A stretch of 64,000 bases of DNA from positions 1,178,001 to 1,242,000 of the forward strand of contig NZ_CP108131.1 of NCBI RefSeq assembly GCF_036203305.1. The letters are read 5' to 3'. A program made the position numbers and the translations under genes. The notes under the pieces were generated by a model. It was given only the letters and a program-made list of their open reading frames with translations. It was not told the DNA's origin and made no database searches. The stretch's first letter is position 1, and every line of letters begins with the position of its first letter. Below, in pieces: positions 27,111 to 36,371 of this stretch. This stretch comes from Streptomyces sp. NBC_00190. GTDB taxonomy: Bacteria; Actinomycetota; Actinomycetes; Streptomycetales; Streptomycetaceae.

Positions 27111-28694
27111 TCAGAGCCCCAGCACCGCCATCGCCGCGTTGTGGCCGGGGACCCCGCTGACGCCGCCGCCGCGCACCGCCCCCGCACCGCACAGCAGTAC
27201 GTTGCGGTGGGCGGTCTCCACGCCCCACCTTCCGGAGTCGCCGTACGGCCAGGACAGGTCCCGGTGGAAGATGTGGCCGCCGGGCAGGCGCAGGTCGCGC
27301 TCCAGGTCCAGCGGGGTCTTCGCCTCGATGCACGGGCGGCCGTCCGCGTCGAAGGCGAGGCAGTCGGTGAGCGGTTCCGCCAGGTGCGCGTCGAGCTGCG
27401 CGAGGGTGGCGGTCAGCAGTACCTCGCGCGCCTGCCGGTTGTCGTGTCCGAAGAGCCGGGCCGGGGTGTGCAGGCCGAAGAGGGTGAGCGTCTGGTAGCC
27501 CTGCTCCACGAGTTCCGGGCCGAGGATCGTCGGGTCGGTCAGCGAGTGGCAGTAGATCTCCGAGGGCGGTACCGAGGGCAGCTCCCCGGCCGCGGCCTCC
27601 GCGTATGCCCTCGCGAGCTGTTCGTAGCCCTCGGCGATGTGGCAGGTGCCGCCGAAGGCCTCGCGCGGGTCGACGGCGGTGTCCCGCAGCCGGGGCAGCC
27701 GCCGGAGCAGCATGTTGATCTTGAGCTGAGCCCCTTCGGGGGCCGGCTCGGCCCGCTGGGCCGGTGCCTCGCCGAGGAGTTCCGCCAGCGCCTGCGGGGA
27801 GGCGTTGACCAGCACCGTCCGGCCGACGACCCGCCCCTCGCCGACCGCCGTCCGGAACACCACCTCGGCCGGCGCGACGCCGTCCGTGTCGATCCGCAGC
27901 ACCTCATGCCCGGTGGCGATCTCCGCCCCGGCCGCCCGCGCGGCCCCGGCCAGGGCGTCCGTGAGCGCACCCATGCCGCCGACGGGCACGTCCCAGTCGC
28001 CGGTCCCGCCGCCGATGACGTGGTACAGGAAGCAGCGGTTCTGCGCGAGCGAGGGGTCGTGCGCGTCCGCGAAGGTGCCGATCAGCCCGTCGGTGAGGAC
28101 CACGCCCCGGACCAGGTCGTCGGCGAAGTGCCGCTCCACCGCCTGTCCGAGGGGCTCCTCGAACAGCATCCGCCAGGCCGCTTCGTCGTCGATCCGGGAG
28201 CGCAGCGCCTCGCGGGTGGGCAGCGGCTCGGTCAGCGTCGGAAAGACCTTCCCCGCGACCCGGCCGGTGGTGCCGTAGAAGGCGCGCCAGCTCTCGTACT
28301 CCCGCTCCGAGCCGGTCAGCCGCGCGAAGGACTCCTTGGTGCGCGCCTCGCCGCCGCCGACGAGCAGGCCGCCGTGGCGCCCGTCGCGCAGGGCGGGCGT
28401 GTACGAGGAGACGCTGCGCTTGCGGACCTCGAAGCGCAGCCCCAGATCGCGCACGATCTTCGCGGGGAGCAGGGAGACGAGGTAGGAGTAACGCGAGAGG
28501 CGGGCGTCGACACCGGCGAAGGGCCGGCTGGAGATGGCCGCACCGCCGGTGTGCCCGAGCCGTTCCAGGACCAGCACGGACCGGCCCGCCCGGGCCAGGT
28601 ACGCGGCGGCCACCAGACCGTTGTGTCCGCCGCCCACGATCACATCGTCGTAGACGTCGTGTCCGAATCCGCTGGAGCCCCGCATGGCTGTCAT
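27111..28694 (-). CDS. Phytoene-desaturase-like FAD oxidoreductase, 527 aa
   Basis: Dinucleotide-binding motif VIVGGGHNGLVAAAYLARAG at residues 19-38 and the C-terminal GGVSGVPGHNAAMAVLGL place it in the carotenoid/retinoid desaturase-isomerase family, but no carotenoid genes are near. Start ATG 28694 overlaps the TGA of the kinase-TPR gene (ATGA), giving translational coupling. An internal ATG at 28685 is less likely. The context, as last gene of an operon with a kinase-TPR protein and an MpaB-type protein, suggests redox chemistry on a lipid under signalling control. Substrate unknown. Confidence 0.85.
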   Translation of the reverse strand: MTAMRGSSGFGHDVYDDVIVGGGHNGLVAAAYLARAGRSVLVLERLGHTGGAAISSRPFAGVDARLSRYSYLVSLLPAKIVRDLGLRFEVRKRSVSSYTPALRDGRHGGLLVGGGEARTKESFARLTGSEREYESWRAFYGTTGRVAGKVFPTLTEPLPTREALRSRIDDEAAWRMLFEEPLGQAVERHFADDLVRGVVLTDGLIGTFADAHDPSLAQNRCFLYHVIGGGTGDWDVPVGGMGALTDALAGAARAAGAEIATGHEVLRIDTDGVAPAEVVFRTAVGEGRVVGRTVLVNASPQALAELLGEAPAQRAEPAPEGAQLKINMLLRRLPRLRDTAVDPREAFGGTCHIAEGYEQLARAYAEAAAGELPSVPPSEIYCHSLTDPTILGPELVEQGYQTLTLFGLHTPARLFGHDNRQAREVLLTATLAQLDAHLAEPLTDCLAFDADGRPCIEAKTPLDLERDLRLPGGHIFHRDLSWPYGDSGRWGVETAHRNVLLCGAGAVRGGGVSGVPGHNAAMAVLGL

Positions 28695-30766
28695 GGCTCT
28701 TGGTAACACACCTGGCCGAGCCGCTCCAGACAGTACGCCTCGTCGGCGTGGGCCAGGACGGTGTCGGGATGCTCGTCGCCCAGGGACCGCTCGCGGATGC
28801 CGGAGAGCTCCCGGTAAATGGGCAGCGCCTCGTCCCAGCGGCCCAGCCGGCCCAGTCCGACGGCGAGTTCGCGGCGGCTGACCAGCGTGTCCGCGTGTTC
28901 GGCGCCGAGCACCTCGGCCCGTGCGGCGCCCACCTGCCTCGCCTCGGCCACCGCCTCCTCCCAGCGGTCCAGACGGCCCAGGTTGACACCGACGACGTGC
29001 CGGGCCCGGAGCGTCTCCGGGTCGGCGGCCCCGTACGCGCGCGTCCGGTCCCGGGCCAGGGACCGGAACAGGTCGAGGGCCTGGGCGGTGCTCCCGGTAC
29101 GGCCGAGCGCGATGCCCACCTCGTAGCGCGCGGCCAGGGTGTCGGGGTGGTCGCGGCCGAGCACCCGTTCCCGTACGGCGGCGACCTCGCGGAAGCCGGC
29201 CAGGGCCTCCTGCCAGCGGTTCAGGCGGCCGAGCGCGTACGCGACCTCGTAGCGGGTCAGGAGGGTGTCCGCGTGCTCGGCGCCCAGGACGGCCGCCCGG
29301 TCGGCAGCGACGTGGGCGGCGGCGGCGTGGGCCTCCGCGAACCGGCCGAGGGCTCCCAGGGCGCAGGCCAGGTTGTGGCGGCATCGCAGGGTGTCGGGGT
29401 GGCGCGGGCCCATGCTGCGCTCGCGGGCGACGAGCACGGCGCGGTAGACGCCGTACGCCTCCTCGTGGCGTCCGAGCCGGCCCAGTTCGTACGCGGTCTC
29501 CTGGCGGGCTGCGAGGGTGTCGGCGTGGTCCGGGCCGAGTACCCGCGCGCGTCCGTCGGCCACGGCTTCGTACACGGCGAGCGCCTCCTCGGGCCGGCCG
29601 GCCCGGCTGAGGGCGAAGGCACGCGTGTGCCCGGCGGCGAGGGCGTCGGGGCCGCTCTCGCGCGGGCCGGGCACGCGCGGGACCCCGTACGGGGCGGTGA
29701 GCCGCGGGTCCTCGGCGGGCGCGGGCCGGAGGATCGGCCGCAGGCCGCCGACCGGCTGCTCGCCGCTGGGGCGCGCGGTCCAGGAACCGGTGAGCACGGC
29801 CCACGCGCCGCTCGCGGGACGCGCCTCGATGCCCGCCTTGCGTCCGGCGGTCATCCCGCGGGCCCATGCCGGCAGGGGGGCCTGGGCGCCGGGCAGCCCG
29901 CCCGGGCCGACGCGTGCCTCGACGAGCCGCCGGTGCAGGTCGCGGGCGTCGACGGGCCGGTCCTCGGGGCACTTGGCGAGCAGGTCCAGGACGGCCTGCT
30001 CGAAGTACTCCGGCAGTTCGGGCCGGTGCTCGCGGAGCGGGACGGGCGCGTTGTCGCGGTGGCCGACGAGCACGGACCAGGAGTCGCCGAGGTCGAAGGG
30101 CGGGGCACCGGTGGCGATCTCGTACAGGACGCAGCCGAGGGAGTAGAGGTCGCTGCGGTGGTCCACCTCGCCGCCGGCGATCTGCTCGGGCGACATGTAG
30201 TGCGGGGTGCCCATGGCCATGCCGCCGCCGGTGAGCTTGGCGGTGAAGCCGATGTCGTGGGCGAGACGGGCGATGCCGAAGTCGCAGATCTTCACCGTGC
30301 CGTCGGTGAGCCGCATGATGTTGGCGGGCTTCAGATCGCGGTGGACGACGCCCTGGTCGTGGGTGTAGCTGAGGGCGGCGGCCATCTGCTCGGCGATGTC
30401 GACGACCACGTCCACGGGGAGCGGGCGCGTGCCGTTGTCCTCCAGGAGCTGGCTGAGATTGCGGCCTTCGAGGAGTTCCATGACGAGGTAGAGGGGGCCG
30501 CCCGCGGCGCTGTCGTCGCCGAAGTCGTGGACGACGGTGACGCCCCGGTGCTGGAGCGACGCGGCGACGCGCGCCTCGCGACGGAATCGTTCGCGCAGCA
30601 CCTGGGTGAAGTGGTTGTCCTGCTCCGGTCCGAGCGGTTTGAGGCATTTCACGGCGACGTGTCGGCCCAGCGACTCATCCCGGGCGCGCCATACCTCGCC
30701 CATGCCGCCGCGACCGATCAGATCGAGGGACCGGTACCGGCCCTGGATCAGTCTGGACTCCGCCAT
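28691..30766 (-). CDS. Soluble Ser/Thr protein kinase with kinesin-light-chain-type TPR repeats, 691 aa
   Basis: Kinase domain at residues 10-270: glycine loop GRGGMGEVWRA from 18, ATP lysine K40, catalytic HRDLKPAN at 142-149, DFG at 162-164, and GTPHYMSPEQ. All catalytic residues are present. After a Pro-rich linker come about eight tetratricopeptide units from residue 370 on, each with the LGxxHPDTL-type signature (VLGPDHADTLAAR, SMGPRHPDTLRCR and so on). There is no transmembrane segment or PASTA domain, so it acts in the cytoplasm. It overlaps MpaB upstream by 19 bp and the FAD enzyme downstream by 4 bp. Confidence 0.9.
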   Translation of the reverse strand: MAESRLIQGRYRSLDLIGRGGMGEVWRARDESLGRHVAVKCLKPLGPEQDNHFTQVLRERFRREARVAASLQHRGVTVVHDFGDDSAAGGPLYLVMELLEGRNLSQLLEDNGTRPLPVDVVVDIAEQMAAALSYTHDQGVVHRDLKPANIMRLTDGTVKICDFGIARLAHDIGFTAKLTGGGMAMGTPHYMSPEQIAGGEVDHRSDLYSLGCVLYEIATGAPPFDLGDSWSVLVGHRDNAPVPLREHRPELPEYFEQAVLDLLAKCPEDRPVDARDLHRRLVEARVGPGGLPGAQAPLPAWARGMTAGRKAGIEARPASGAWAVLTGSWTARPSGEQPVGGLRPILRPAPAEDPRLTAPYGVPRVPGPRESGPDALAAGHTRAFALSRAGRPEEALAVYEAVADGRARVLGPDHADTLAARQETAYELGRLGRHEEAYGVYRAVLVARERSMGPRHPDTLRCRHNLACALGALGRFAEAHAAAAHVAADRAAVLGAEHADTLLTRYEVAYALGRLNRWQEALAGFREVAAVRERVLGRDHPDTLAARYEVGIALGRTGSTAQALDLFRSLARDRTRAYGAADPETLRARHVVGVNLGRLDRWEEAVAEARQVGAARAEVLGAEHADTLVSRRELAVGLGRLGRWDEALPIYRELSGIRERSLGDEHPDTVLAHADEAYCLERLGQVCYQEP

Positions 30767-31686
30767 GTCTTGAAGTCGCCCCCGTTGTCGTGCCACGCCC
30801 TCCCTGGCCCGTCCAGTATGGCCGCTGATGTACGCAGTGTGTACGGCGAGGGGCGACTCCCGGGGCCCATGCGACGCATCGCCTTCAAGATGTGACCTGG
30901 AGGCAGCTGCCAGCGCAGACCTGCGGGAATGCTGCGCAGTACGTGTCCGGTGAGGCGCAGGCGCCGGGTGACCGTACGTGGGGCCGGTGCGGGCCGCCCG
31001 TACAGCCGGTGCGCCCATGCGGGGAGGGAGCCGTAGGCGAGACCGGCGAGCGGGCGCCACAGCAGATTTCGGCCAGGCACGAGGAGCGGGTGGACGGGCG
31101 GGCCGCGCAGGAAGTCGTCCACCGCGCGGGCGTCGGGGCCGGCCGCGAGCTCGGGGCGGACCTCCTCGAAGTACGCAGCCAGCTGCGCGGTATCGGCGGG
31201 GACCGCGGCCGGTTCGAGTCCGACGAGGCGGGCGTTCACGCGGTTCTCGTCGACGTAGCGGTCGGCCTGGGCGGGGGTGAGGGGGACGCCGGAGCGGCGC
31301 AGGACGTGCAGGAAACTGTCGATCTGCGCGCAGTGGATCCACAGCAGCAGTGCGGGGTCGTCGACGGGGAAGCGGTCGCCGGTGTCCGGGTCGGTGGCGG
31401 ACAGCGTCCGGTGGATCTTCCGTACGCGGGCGCCGGCCCGTTCGGCGGCTTCGGCCGTGCCGTAGGTGAGCGTCCCGACGAAGTCGGCGGTGCGCAGCAG
31501 CCGCCCCCACGCGTCCTTCCGGAAGTCGGAGTTCTCCATGACCCCGCGGACGGCGCGCGGGTGCAGGGCCTGGAGGTAGAGCGCGCGGACGCCGGCGATC
31601 CACATCATCGGATCGCCGTGGCACTGCCAGGTGACGGAGGCCGGCCCGTACAGTCCCGGGTCGGGGACGGCCGTGGTGTTTCCCAT
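30748..31686 (-). CDS. MpaB/DUF2236-family oxygenase-like protein, 312 aa
   Basis: GGGAGG before ATG. Family landmarks: QALHPRAVRGVMENSDF, RTADFVGTLTYG, LLLWIHCAQIDSFL and the C-terminal HRLYGRPAPAPRT. Conserved His residues in QALHP and WIHC are candidates for haem ligation, as in latex-clearing proteins and MpaB. It is the first gene of the three-gene operon and overlaps the kinase gene by 19 bp. A copy of an interspersed repeat lies just upstream of its ribosome site. Biochemical role unknown. Confidence 0.8.
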   Translation of the reverse strand: MGNTTAVPDPGLYGPASVTWQCHGDPMMWIAGVRALYLQALHPRAVRGVMENSDFRKDAWGRLLRTADFVGTLTYGTAEAAERAGARVRKIHRTLSATDPDTGDRFPVDDPALLLWIHCAQIDSFLHVLRRSGVPLTPAQADRYVDENRVNARLVGLEPAAVPADTAQLAAYFEEVRPELAAGPDARAVDDFLRGPPVHPLLVPGRNLLWRPLAGLAYGSLPAWAHRLYGRPAPAPRTVTRRLRLTGHVLRSIPAGLRWQLPPGHILKAMRRMGPGSRPSPYTLRTSAAILDGPGRAWHDNGGDFKTWRSPD

Positions 31687-31704
31687 CCCCGTACCTCCCT
31701 GTCG

Positions 31705-31736
31705 CTGGGGGCACCTCCCAGCGGTAGCTGAGGGGA
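31705..31736. repeat. Interspersed palindromic repeat, copy 2
   Basis: The unit CTGGGGGCACCTCCCAGC runs on to GGTAGCTGAGGGGAG; it matches copy 1 except near the end and lies directly upstream of the mpaB-type ribosome site, so it would be in that mRNA leader. The rest of 31687-31872 holds nothing else I can support. Confidence 0.6.
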
Positions 31737-31872
31737 GCGCCCGCCGACTCCAGCGTACGAGGCGCCCCGGCGCGGCGGCCCAGGGGCGTGAGCGAGTCCG
31801 CCGCCGGGCCGGTCCACGCACGTGCCCGCCCCGATACCGCGTCCGACGCGACCGGGCGGGCCCATGCCGTGC

Positions 31873-33957
31873 TCAGTCCCCCTCACCGCCGATGTCCGCG
31901 AGACAGCGTCGTGCGTCCTCCACGAGCGGGTCCTTGAGGTCGTCGAAGATCACCACGGCTTGGGCCAGTGCCTGGCCCGCCTCGGCGGGGCGGCCGACAG
32001 CGGCGAGCTGCTTGCCCAGTTCGAAGAGCGAGCAGGCCAGTCCGAAGCGATCGCCGACGCGGTGACGTACGTCGACGGCCTGTCGATACCAGTCGATCGC
32101 CTCGCTCGTCCGGCCGACCGTGCGGCACACGTCGCCCAGCCCGTGCAACGCCTTGGCTTCCGTGGGCAGATCGGTCGACTCACGTGCGCCGACGAGCGCC
32201 CGCTCGAACTCGATGTACGCCTGGTCGGGCCTGCCCAGGTCGAGTTCCAGTGCGCCGATCTCGGTCAGGGTGATCGCCACGCTGCGCCTGTCACCGCTCT
32301 CCTGCTGGAGCCCCAGCGCCTGGCGCTGGCGCTCCAGCCCTTCGGCGTACCGCCCCAGCAGACGCAGTGTCCAGGCCAGGTTGTAGATGCTGATGGCTTC
32401 CCAGTGGCGGTCCTGGATCTCCCGACTGATCCGTAGCGCTTCCGTGAAGTGCCCGAGCGCGTCTTCGTGGCGCTCCAGGTCGGTCTCCGCTCCTCCGAGA
32501 CAGATGAGGCTCCAGGCCTCGGCCCCCGGGTCACCCTCTCGGCGCGCTGCGTCGACCGCGACGGTGGACAGTTCGAACCGGTACGTGTCACGCCTCTGCA
32601 AACGCAAGAAGTAGACCAGCGCAACCGGCAGCTTCCACGCCACATCGTCGAAGCCGAGCTCGACGGCCTGATCGACGGCGTGGACGAGGCTCGGCAGTTC
32701 GGCATCGCACCAGGCGAGGGCGGCGTCTGGGCCCGGGAACGGCACCGGTTGCCGAGCCGTGTCGTGGTCCAGCGGCACGTGCTGCCGCTCGGGAGCCAGA
32801 ACACGATCGCAGGCGTCCACCATCCGAAGGTAGTACGACAACTCCCGGCGCAGCGCGCCCAGCCTCTCCGACTGCGTCTCCTCCTCCTCCACCCGCTCCC
32901 GCGCGTAGTCGCGGAGCACGTCGTGGTACCGGTACCGCCCTCCTCCCATGTCCTCGAGCATGTTGACGGCATCCAGCTTCTCGATGATGCGCCGGGTCTC
33001 GTTCTCGGGGCGGCCGATCAGCGCGGCGGCCGCCGGAACGGAGAAGTCAGGACCGGCGTGGAGGGCGAGTAAGCGAAAAGCTCGGGCAACCGGTGAGGGC
33101 AGTCCCTGGTAGGACCAAGAGAGCACCATGCGGGCATCCATTCCGTCATCCAGTGTGGAGAGTGCTTCGAGTCGGTCATGGTCGCGGGCGAGCTCTTCGG
33201 CCGGCCCCTTCAGAGACGGGGCGGTGCTCGCTCTTTCCGCCGCGATCCTGATGAAGAGCGGCATGCGGCCGCAGCGGAGCACGAGTTCAGTGGCGGCCCG
33301 CGGGTCCCGGTGACCTGAGACCCGCTGCAACAGGTGAACCGCGTCGGGAGTGTCGAGCGGTCTGACGAGCAGGGGCGTGGCTCCGTCCACCGCGGTCAGA
33401 CTGCTCAGGCGGTTTCTGCTGGTGACGAGCGTGAAGCAGCCCGGCGACGACGCGAGCAGCGGGCGTACCTGGTCCGCGCTCCGCGCGTTGTCCGCCACGA
33501 CAAGCAGGCGTTTCCCGTGGGCCAGCGAGCGGAACAGCGCCGCCATGGCGTCCAGATCATTCAGCACCCCGTCGGCCGACGCGTTCAGGGCGTGCAGAAA
33601 GCCGTGGAGCACGTCCTCGGGCCGCAGGGGGGCGCGTCGGTCGTAACCACAGAGGTTGACGTACAGCTGGCCGTCGGGGAACGCCTCTTTGCGTGCATGC
33701 GCCCAGTGAACGGCGAGGGCGCTCTTGCCCACCCCTGCTGGCCCGGAGATCATGGCGATGCCGTTCTCGGTCGCGGCCAGCTCGTGCAGCCTGTTGAGTA
33801 CCTCGGTGCGATCCGTGAAGTGGGTCGCGTCCCGGGGCAGTTGCCGCGGTACCGGCAACAGGTGCGGCCCGGTGTTCACTCCCCCGTAAAGGGTCTCGAC
33901 CTGCACGACGTTCCTGGCCTGTCCGGCGTAGGTGTTGGCGCTGCCCTCTGCGGTCAT
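31873..33957 (-). CDS. NLR-like NB-ARC/TPR protein with N-terminal amyloid-like motif, 694 aa
   Basis: STAND NTPase. The N-terminus carries GQARNVVQVETLYGG (about residues 12-26) before any folded domain. NB-ARC follows: P-loop GPAGVGKS at 72-79, Walker B KRLLVVADNA, sensor LVTSRNRLSS, a winged helix from about 290, and an HD motif in YRYHDVLRDYARER. The C-terminal 300 residues are TPR repeats (AWSLICLGGAETDLER, AISIYNLAWTLRLLGR, AKALHGLGDVCRTVGR). Its ATG overlaps the maturase stop (ATGA). Codon 296 is TTA (33072-33070). The motif recurs in the small protein at 37281-37613, the layout of amyloid-signalling NLR/effector pairs. It could also be the FxsT component of an Fxs cassette. Confidence 0.85.
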   Translation of the reverse strand: MTAEGSANTYAGQARNVVQVETLYGGVNTGPHLLPVPRQLPRDATHFTDRTEVLNRLHELAATENGIAMISGPAGVGKSALAVHWAHARKEAFPDGQLYVNLCGYDRRAPLRPEDVLHGFLHALNASADGVLNDLDAMAALFRSLAHGKRLLVVADNARSADQVRPLLASSPGCFTLVTSRNRLSSLTAVDGATPLLVRPLDTPDAVHLLQRVSGHRDPRAATELVLRCGRMPLFIRIAAERASTAPSLKGPAEELARDHDRLEALSTLDDGMDARMVLSWSYQGLPSPVARAFRLLALHAGPDFSVPAAAALIGRPENETRRIIEKLDAVNMLEDMGGGRYRYHDVLRDYARERVEEEETQSERLGALRRELSYYLRMVDACDRVLAPERQHVPLDHDTARQPVPFPGPDAALAWCDAELPSLVHAVDQAVELGFDDVAWKLPVALVYFLRLQRRDTYRFELSTVAVDAARREGDPGAEAWSLICLGGAETDLERHEDALGHFTEALRISREIQDRHWEAISIYNLAWTLRLLGRYAEGLERQRQALGLQQESGDRRSVAITLTEIGALELDLGRPDQAYIEFERALVGARESTDLPTEAKALHGLGDVCRTVGRTSEAIDWYRQAVDVRHRVGDRFGLACSLFELGKQLAAVGRPAEAGQALAQAVVIFDDLKDPLVEDARRCLADIGGEGD

Positions 33958-36371
33958 GGGCCTTCTCTCCGGGTCCGGATCCTGTTGAGCATCGCTCCTG
34001 TAGCTGGTCCGCCGGCCGGAACCCGCCGTACCCCCGGGCGGCCATCGGCGGCCAGCCGGTCGACGGTGGCCCGCAGGCCGGCCGTGAAGCGGACGCCTGC
34101 CGGTTCCATCTGCACCTGGGCCGCCAAGACGTCCACGGCGATGTCTGCCCAGTCCAAGTACCGCCGGAACGCTGCCGCGGCTTCCTCGGGCGGCTCCGAC
34201 GCGGCCGGACGCGGTATCTCGGCGGAACGCGCGCCCCACAGCTCCGCGAGGGCCACGTGGGCGTAGAGACCATGGAGGACCTGCTGGGCGGGCAGCGGCT
34301 CACGCGACCACGGTACGGACAACGGGGCCGGGTCCGCCGCCGGGAAGAACGCGTACGCGTCCAGCAGTGCGGCCAGTTTGGTGTGTTGGAACTCGCACAG
34401 CAGGGCAGCGGCCGCGTCCATGACGACCCTGCCCTCAGGCCGCCGTCGCAGGCCCAGGCCGACGCCACCGAACGCGCGCCTCGAAGCGCGGTCACGCACC
34501 CCGTTCTCAGGCACCGTGTCCCGGAGGGGAACGACCGCACGCAGTCCCGCCCTCAGCGTCGCGGCGTAGGCGGGGACCAGCCGCGAGAGTTCGCTCCCCG
34601 CGCCGTCCAGCGCGGTCCGCCAGGTACCCCAATCCGGTGCGGACAGGCGGCCGAGGGCAGGCCGGTCCTCGTCGGCCCGGTACGGGTCGAGGTCGTCGAG
34701 GGCGACGGGGAGCGAGGCCGCGGTCAGCCGTCTGATCACGATCGGCCCGCCACCTGCCGGGCGGCCACCGTCAAGCGATACGACCGCGGTGGGCCCGTCG
34801 TCCTGGACCCGTAACGCGCCCACGCCCGGCAGATGGACCAGCCCGGCTCTCGCCGGTAACGGCAGGCTCACGTCCGCGCCCGCCCACCAGGCGACGGCTG
34901 CCGCGACACCTGCGATGTGCGCCCTGTCCCGTTCGGACTGCCCCGTGCCGACGGCGCGCCCGCAGTGGTCCGCCCACGTCTGTACGAAGGGGTGGCGCAG
35001 GACTTCTCGGGTCTCGGCCGGATGACGGCTCTCCAACTCGACCAGCAGATCCCAGCCTTCGGATGCCGCGGCTCCGAGGGGGGATCGGCCGACCGGCCGG
35101 GCGGCTGTGCCGGCTATCAACGTCTTCGTCAGGGCGAGTTGCATGTCCTGAAGCGCATGGACGCCTTCTGCGGTCCCCGCCCCTGCCGCGAACGCGTCGA
35201 ACGCGCCGTCCGGCAGGTGAGCGGTGACGCGCTGCCGACCACCGGGGCGGGAACCGGCCACGTGCCCCGCCTGCGCCGCCGGCACCTCGGTCGCCAGGAC
35301 CATGAGGTCGGCGCAGTACACGGACGGGTTGTCGAAGCCACGCGCGGAGCTGTAGCGGTGGGCATAGAGACCACCACCGCAGGTCCGCACCACGGGGCAG
35401 TCCATGCAGGTCGCACACAGCTCCGCGTGGCGCTCGTTGCGCGCGGCGATGCCGGGGTGGGACATGAGGCTGTCCAGGCTGTGGGTGAAGACGGACATGC
35501 CGGTGGCGGGTGCGCCCGCGTAGGCGGTCTTCAGGGAATCGGCCTGTTCCCACGAACCGTCGGTGTCCACCACGGCGAGGGTGACCGGTCGCAGTCCCAC
35601 CGCTTCACTGCCGCTGGGTTCACCTCGGGACGCGGCCGTCAGAGCCTCGAACAGCCGGATCGGAACGGGTGTGCCGTCGGCGAGCCAGCGGGAGTGAATC
35701 CGGCCCAGCCAGGCTGCGTAGGGGGACGGTGAATCGTCGCGCCGCGGTGGCGGATTCTCCCACGTCGCGTGGGGAAACAGGAAGTCCATACGGGGCGGCG
35801 ACTCCGCCAACAATGCTTCATAAACCGCGACCGGGTCATTTGCCAGATCCACCGTGCACAGGATCCCGCCGTAGAGATGGCGGAATTCAGACCGCCTCAG
35901 CAGCTCAAGGCCTCTGAGGACCCCAGCATGACTGCTGCGACCGCTCGCATATCGACGGTGCCGATCGTTGGCCGTCCGGTCACCGTCGAGCGAGACTCCG
36001 ACCTGGATGCCGAGCTCGTCGAACATCCTGCAGAATCGTTCATTGAGCATCACGCCGTTGGTCTGCACCTGAAGACCGAGCCTGAATTCACCACCGATGA
36101 CGTCTCGCAACGTTGCGGCGATCTCCCGCAGGCGTTTCGTCCCGAGAAGGAGCGGCTCTCCGCCATGGAGGCTGATTCGCACCACAGGCACCTGATGAAT
36201 ACGACCGTGCTCCGCGATACGCATCGCCGCTTGCGCCACCACTTCCGGACTCATCGTCCGTGGTTTGTCGCGCCAGCTCTGATCGGCGTGCTCGTAGACG
36301 TAGCAGTGATCACAGGCCAGGTTGCAGCCGCCGTGTACCTTCAGGACGAATTGGTCGATGGCAGGAGGCAC
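33954..36371 (-). CDS. Radical SAM/SPASM peptide maturase, FxsB type with degenerate HEXXH domain (FxsBH), 805 aa
   Basis: N-terminal radical SAM domain opens IDQFVLKVHGGCNLACDHC with cluster cysteines C16, C20 and C23, then HGGEPLLLG and QTNGVMLN. SPASM cysteines follow in CATCMDCPVVRTCGGG and the later PSVYC. FxsB enzymes crosslink Phe to a residue two places on in FxSxx peptides. From about residue 390 a second domain resembles the HEXXH peptide-modification family, but the HEXXH reads CEFQH (659-663), so the metal site lacks its first His. The GTG start lies inside the precursor gene (31-bp overlap). Codons 505 and 520 are TTA. The stop overlaps the NLR start. Confidence 0.85.
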   Translation of the reverse strand: MPPAIDQFVLKVHGGCNLACDHCYVYEHADQSWRDKPRTMSPEVVAQAAMRIAEHGRIHQVPVVRISLHGGEPLLLGTKRLREIAATLRDVIGGEFRLGLQVQTNGVMLNERFCRMFDELGIQVGVSLDGDRTANDRHRRYASGRSSHAGVLRGLELLRRSEFRHLYGGILCTVDLANDPVAVYEALLAESPPRMDFLFPHATWENPPPRRDDSPSPYAAWLGRIHSRWLADGTPVPIRLFEALTAASRGEPSGSEAVGLRPVTLAVVDTDGSWEQADSLKTAYAGAPATGMSVFTHSLDSLMSHPGIAARNERHAELCATCMDCPVVRTCGGGLYAHRYSSARGFDNPSVYCADLMVLATEVPAAQAGHVAGSRPGGRQRVTAHLPDGAFDAFAAGAGTAEGVHALQDMQLALTKTLIAGTAARPVGRSPLGAAASEGWDLLVELESRHPAETREVLRHPFVQTWADHCGRAVGTGQSERDRAHIAGVAAAVAWWAGADVSLPLPARAGLVHLPGVGALRVQDDGPTAVVSLDGGRPAGGGPIVIRRLTAASLPVALDDLDPYRADEDRPALGRLSAPDWGTWRTALDGAGSELSRLVPAYAATLRAGLRAVVPLRDTVPENGVRDRASRRAFGGVGLGLRRRPEGRVVMDAAAALLCEFQHTKLAALLDAYAFFPAADPAPLSVPWSREPLPAQQVLHGLYAHVALAELWGARSAEIPRPAASEPPEEAAAAFRRYLDWADIAVDVLAAQVQMEPAGVRFTAGLRATVDRLAADGRPGVRRVPAGGPATGAMLNRIRTRREGP

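Noticed and set aside
27111..28694. Carotenoid desaturase (crtI)
   Set aside because: The fold matches but there are no phytoene synthase or other crt genes nearby and the family has many non-carotenoid members.
33954..36371. Maturase considered a sequencing-fused pair of genes
   Set aside because: FxsB plus degenerate HEXXH fusions are a known architecture and the frame has no break or internal start.
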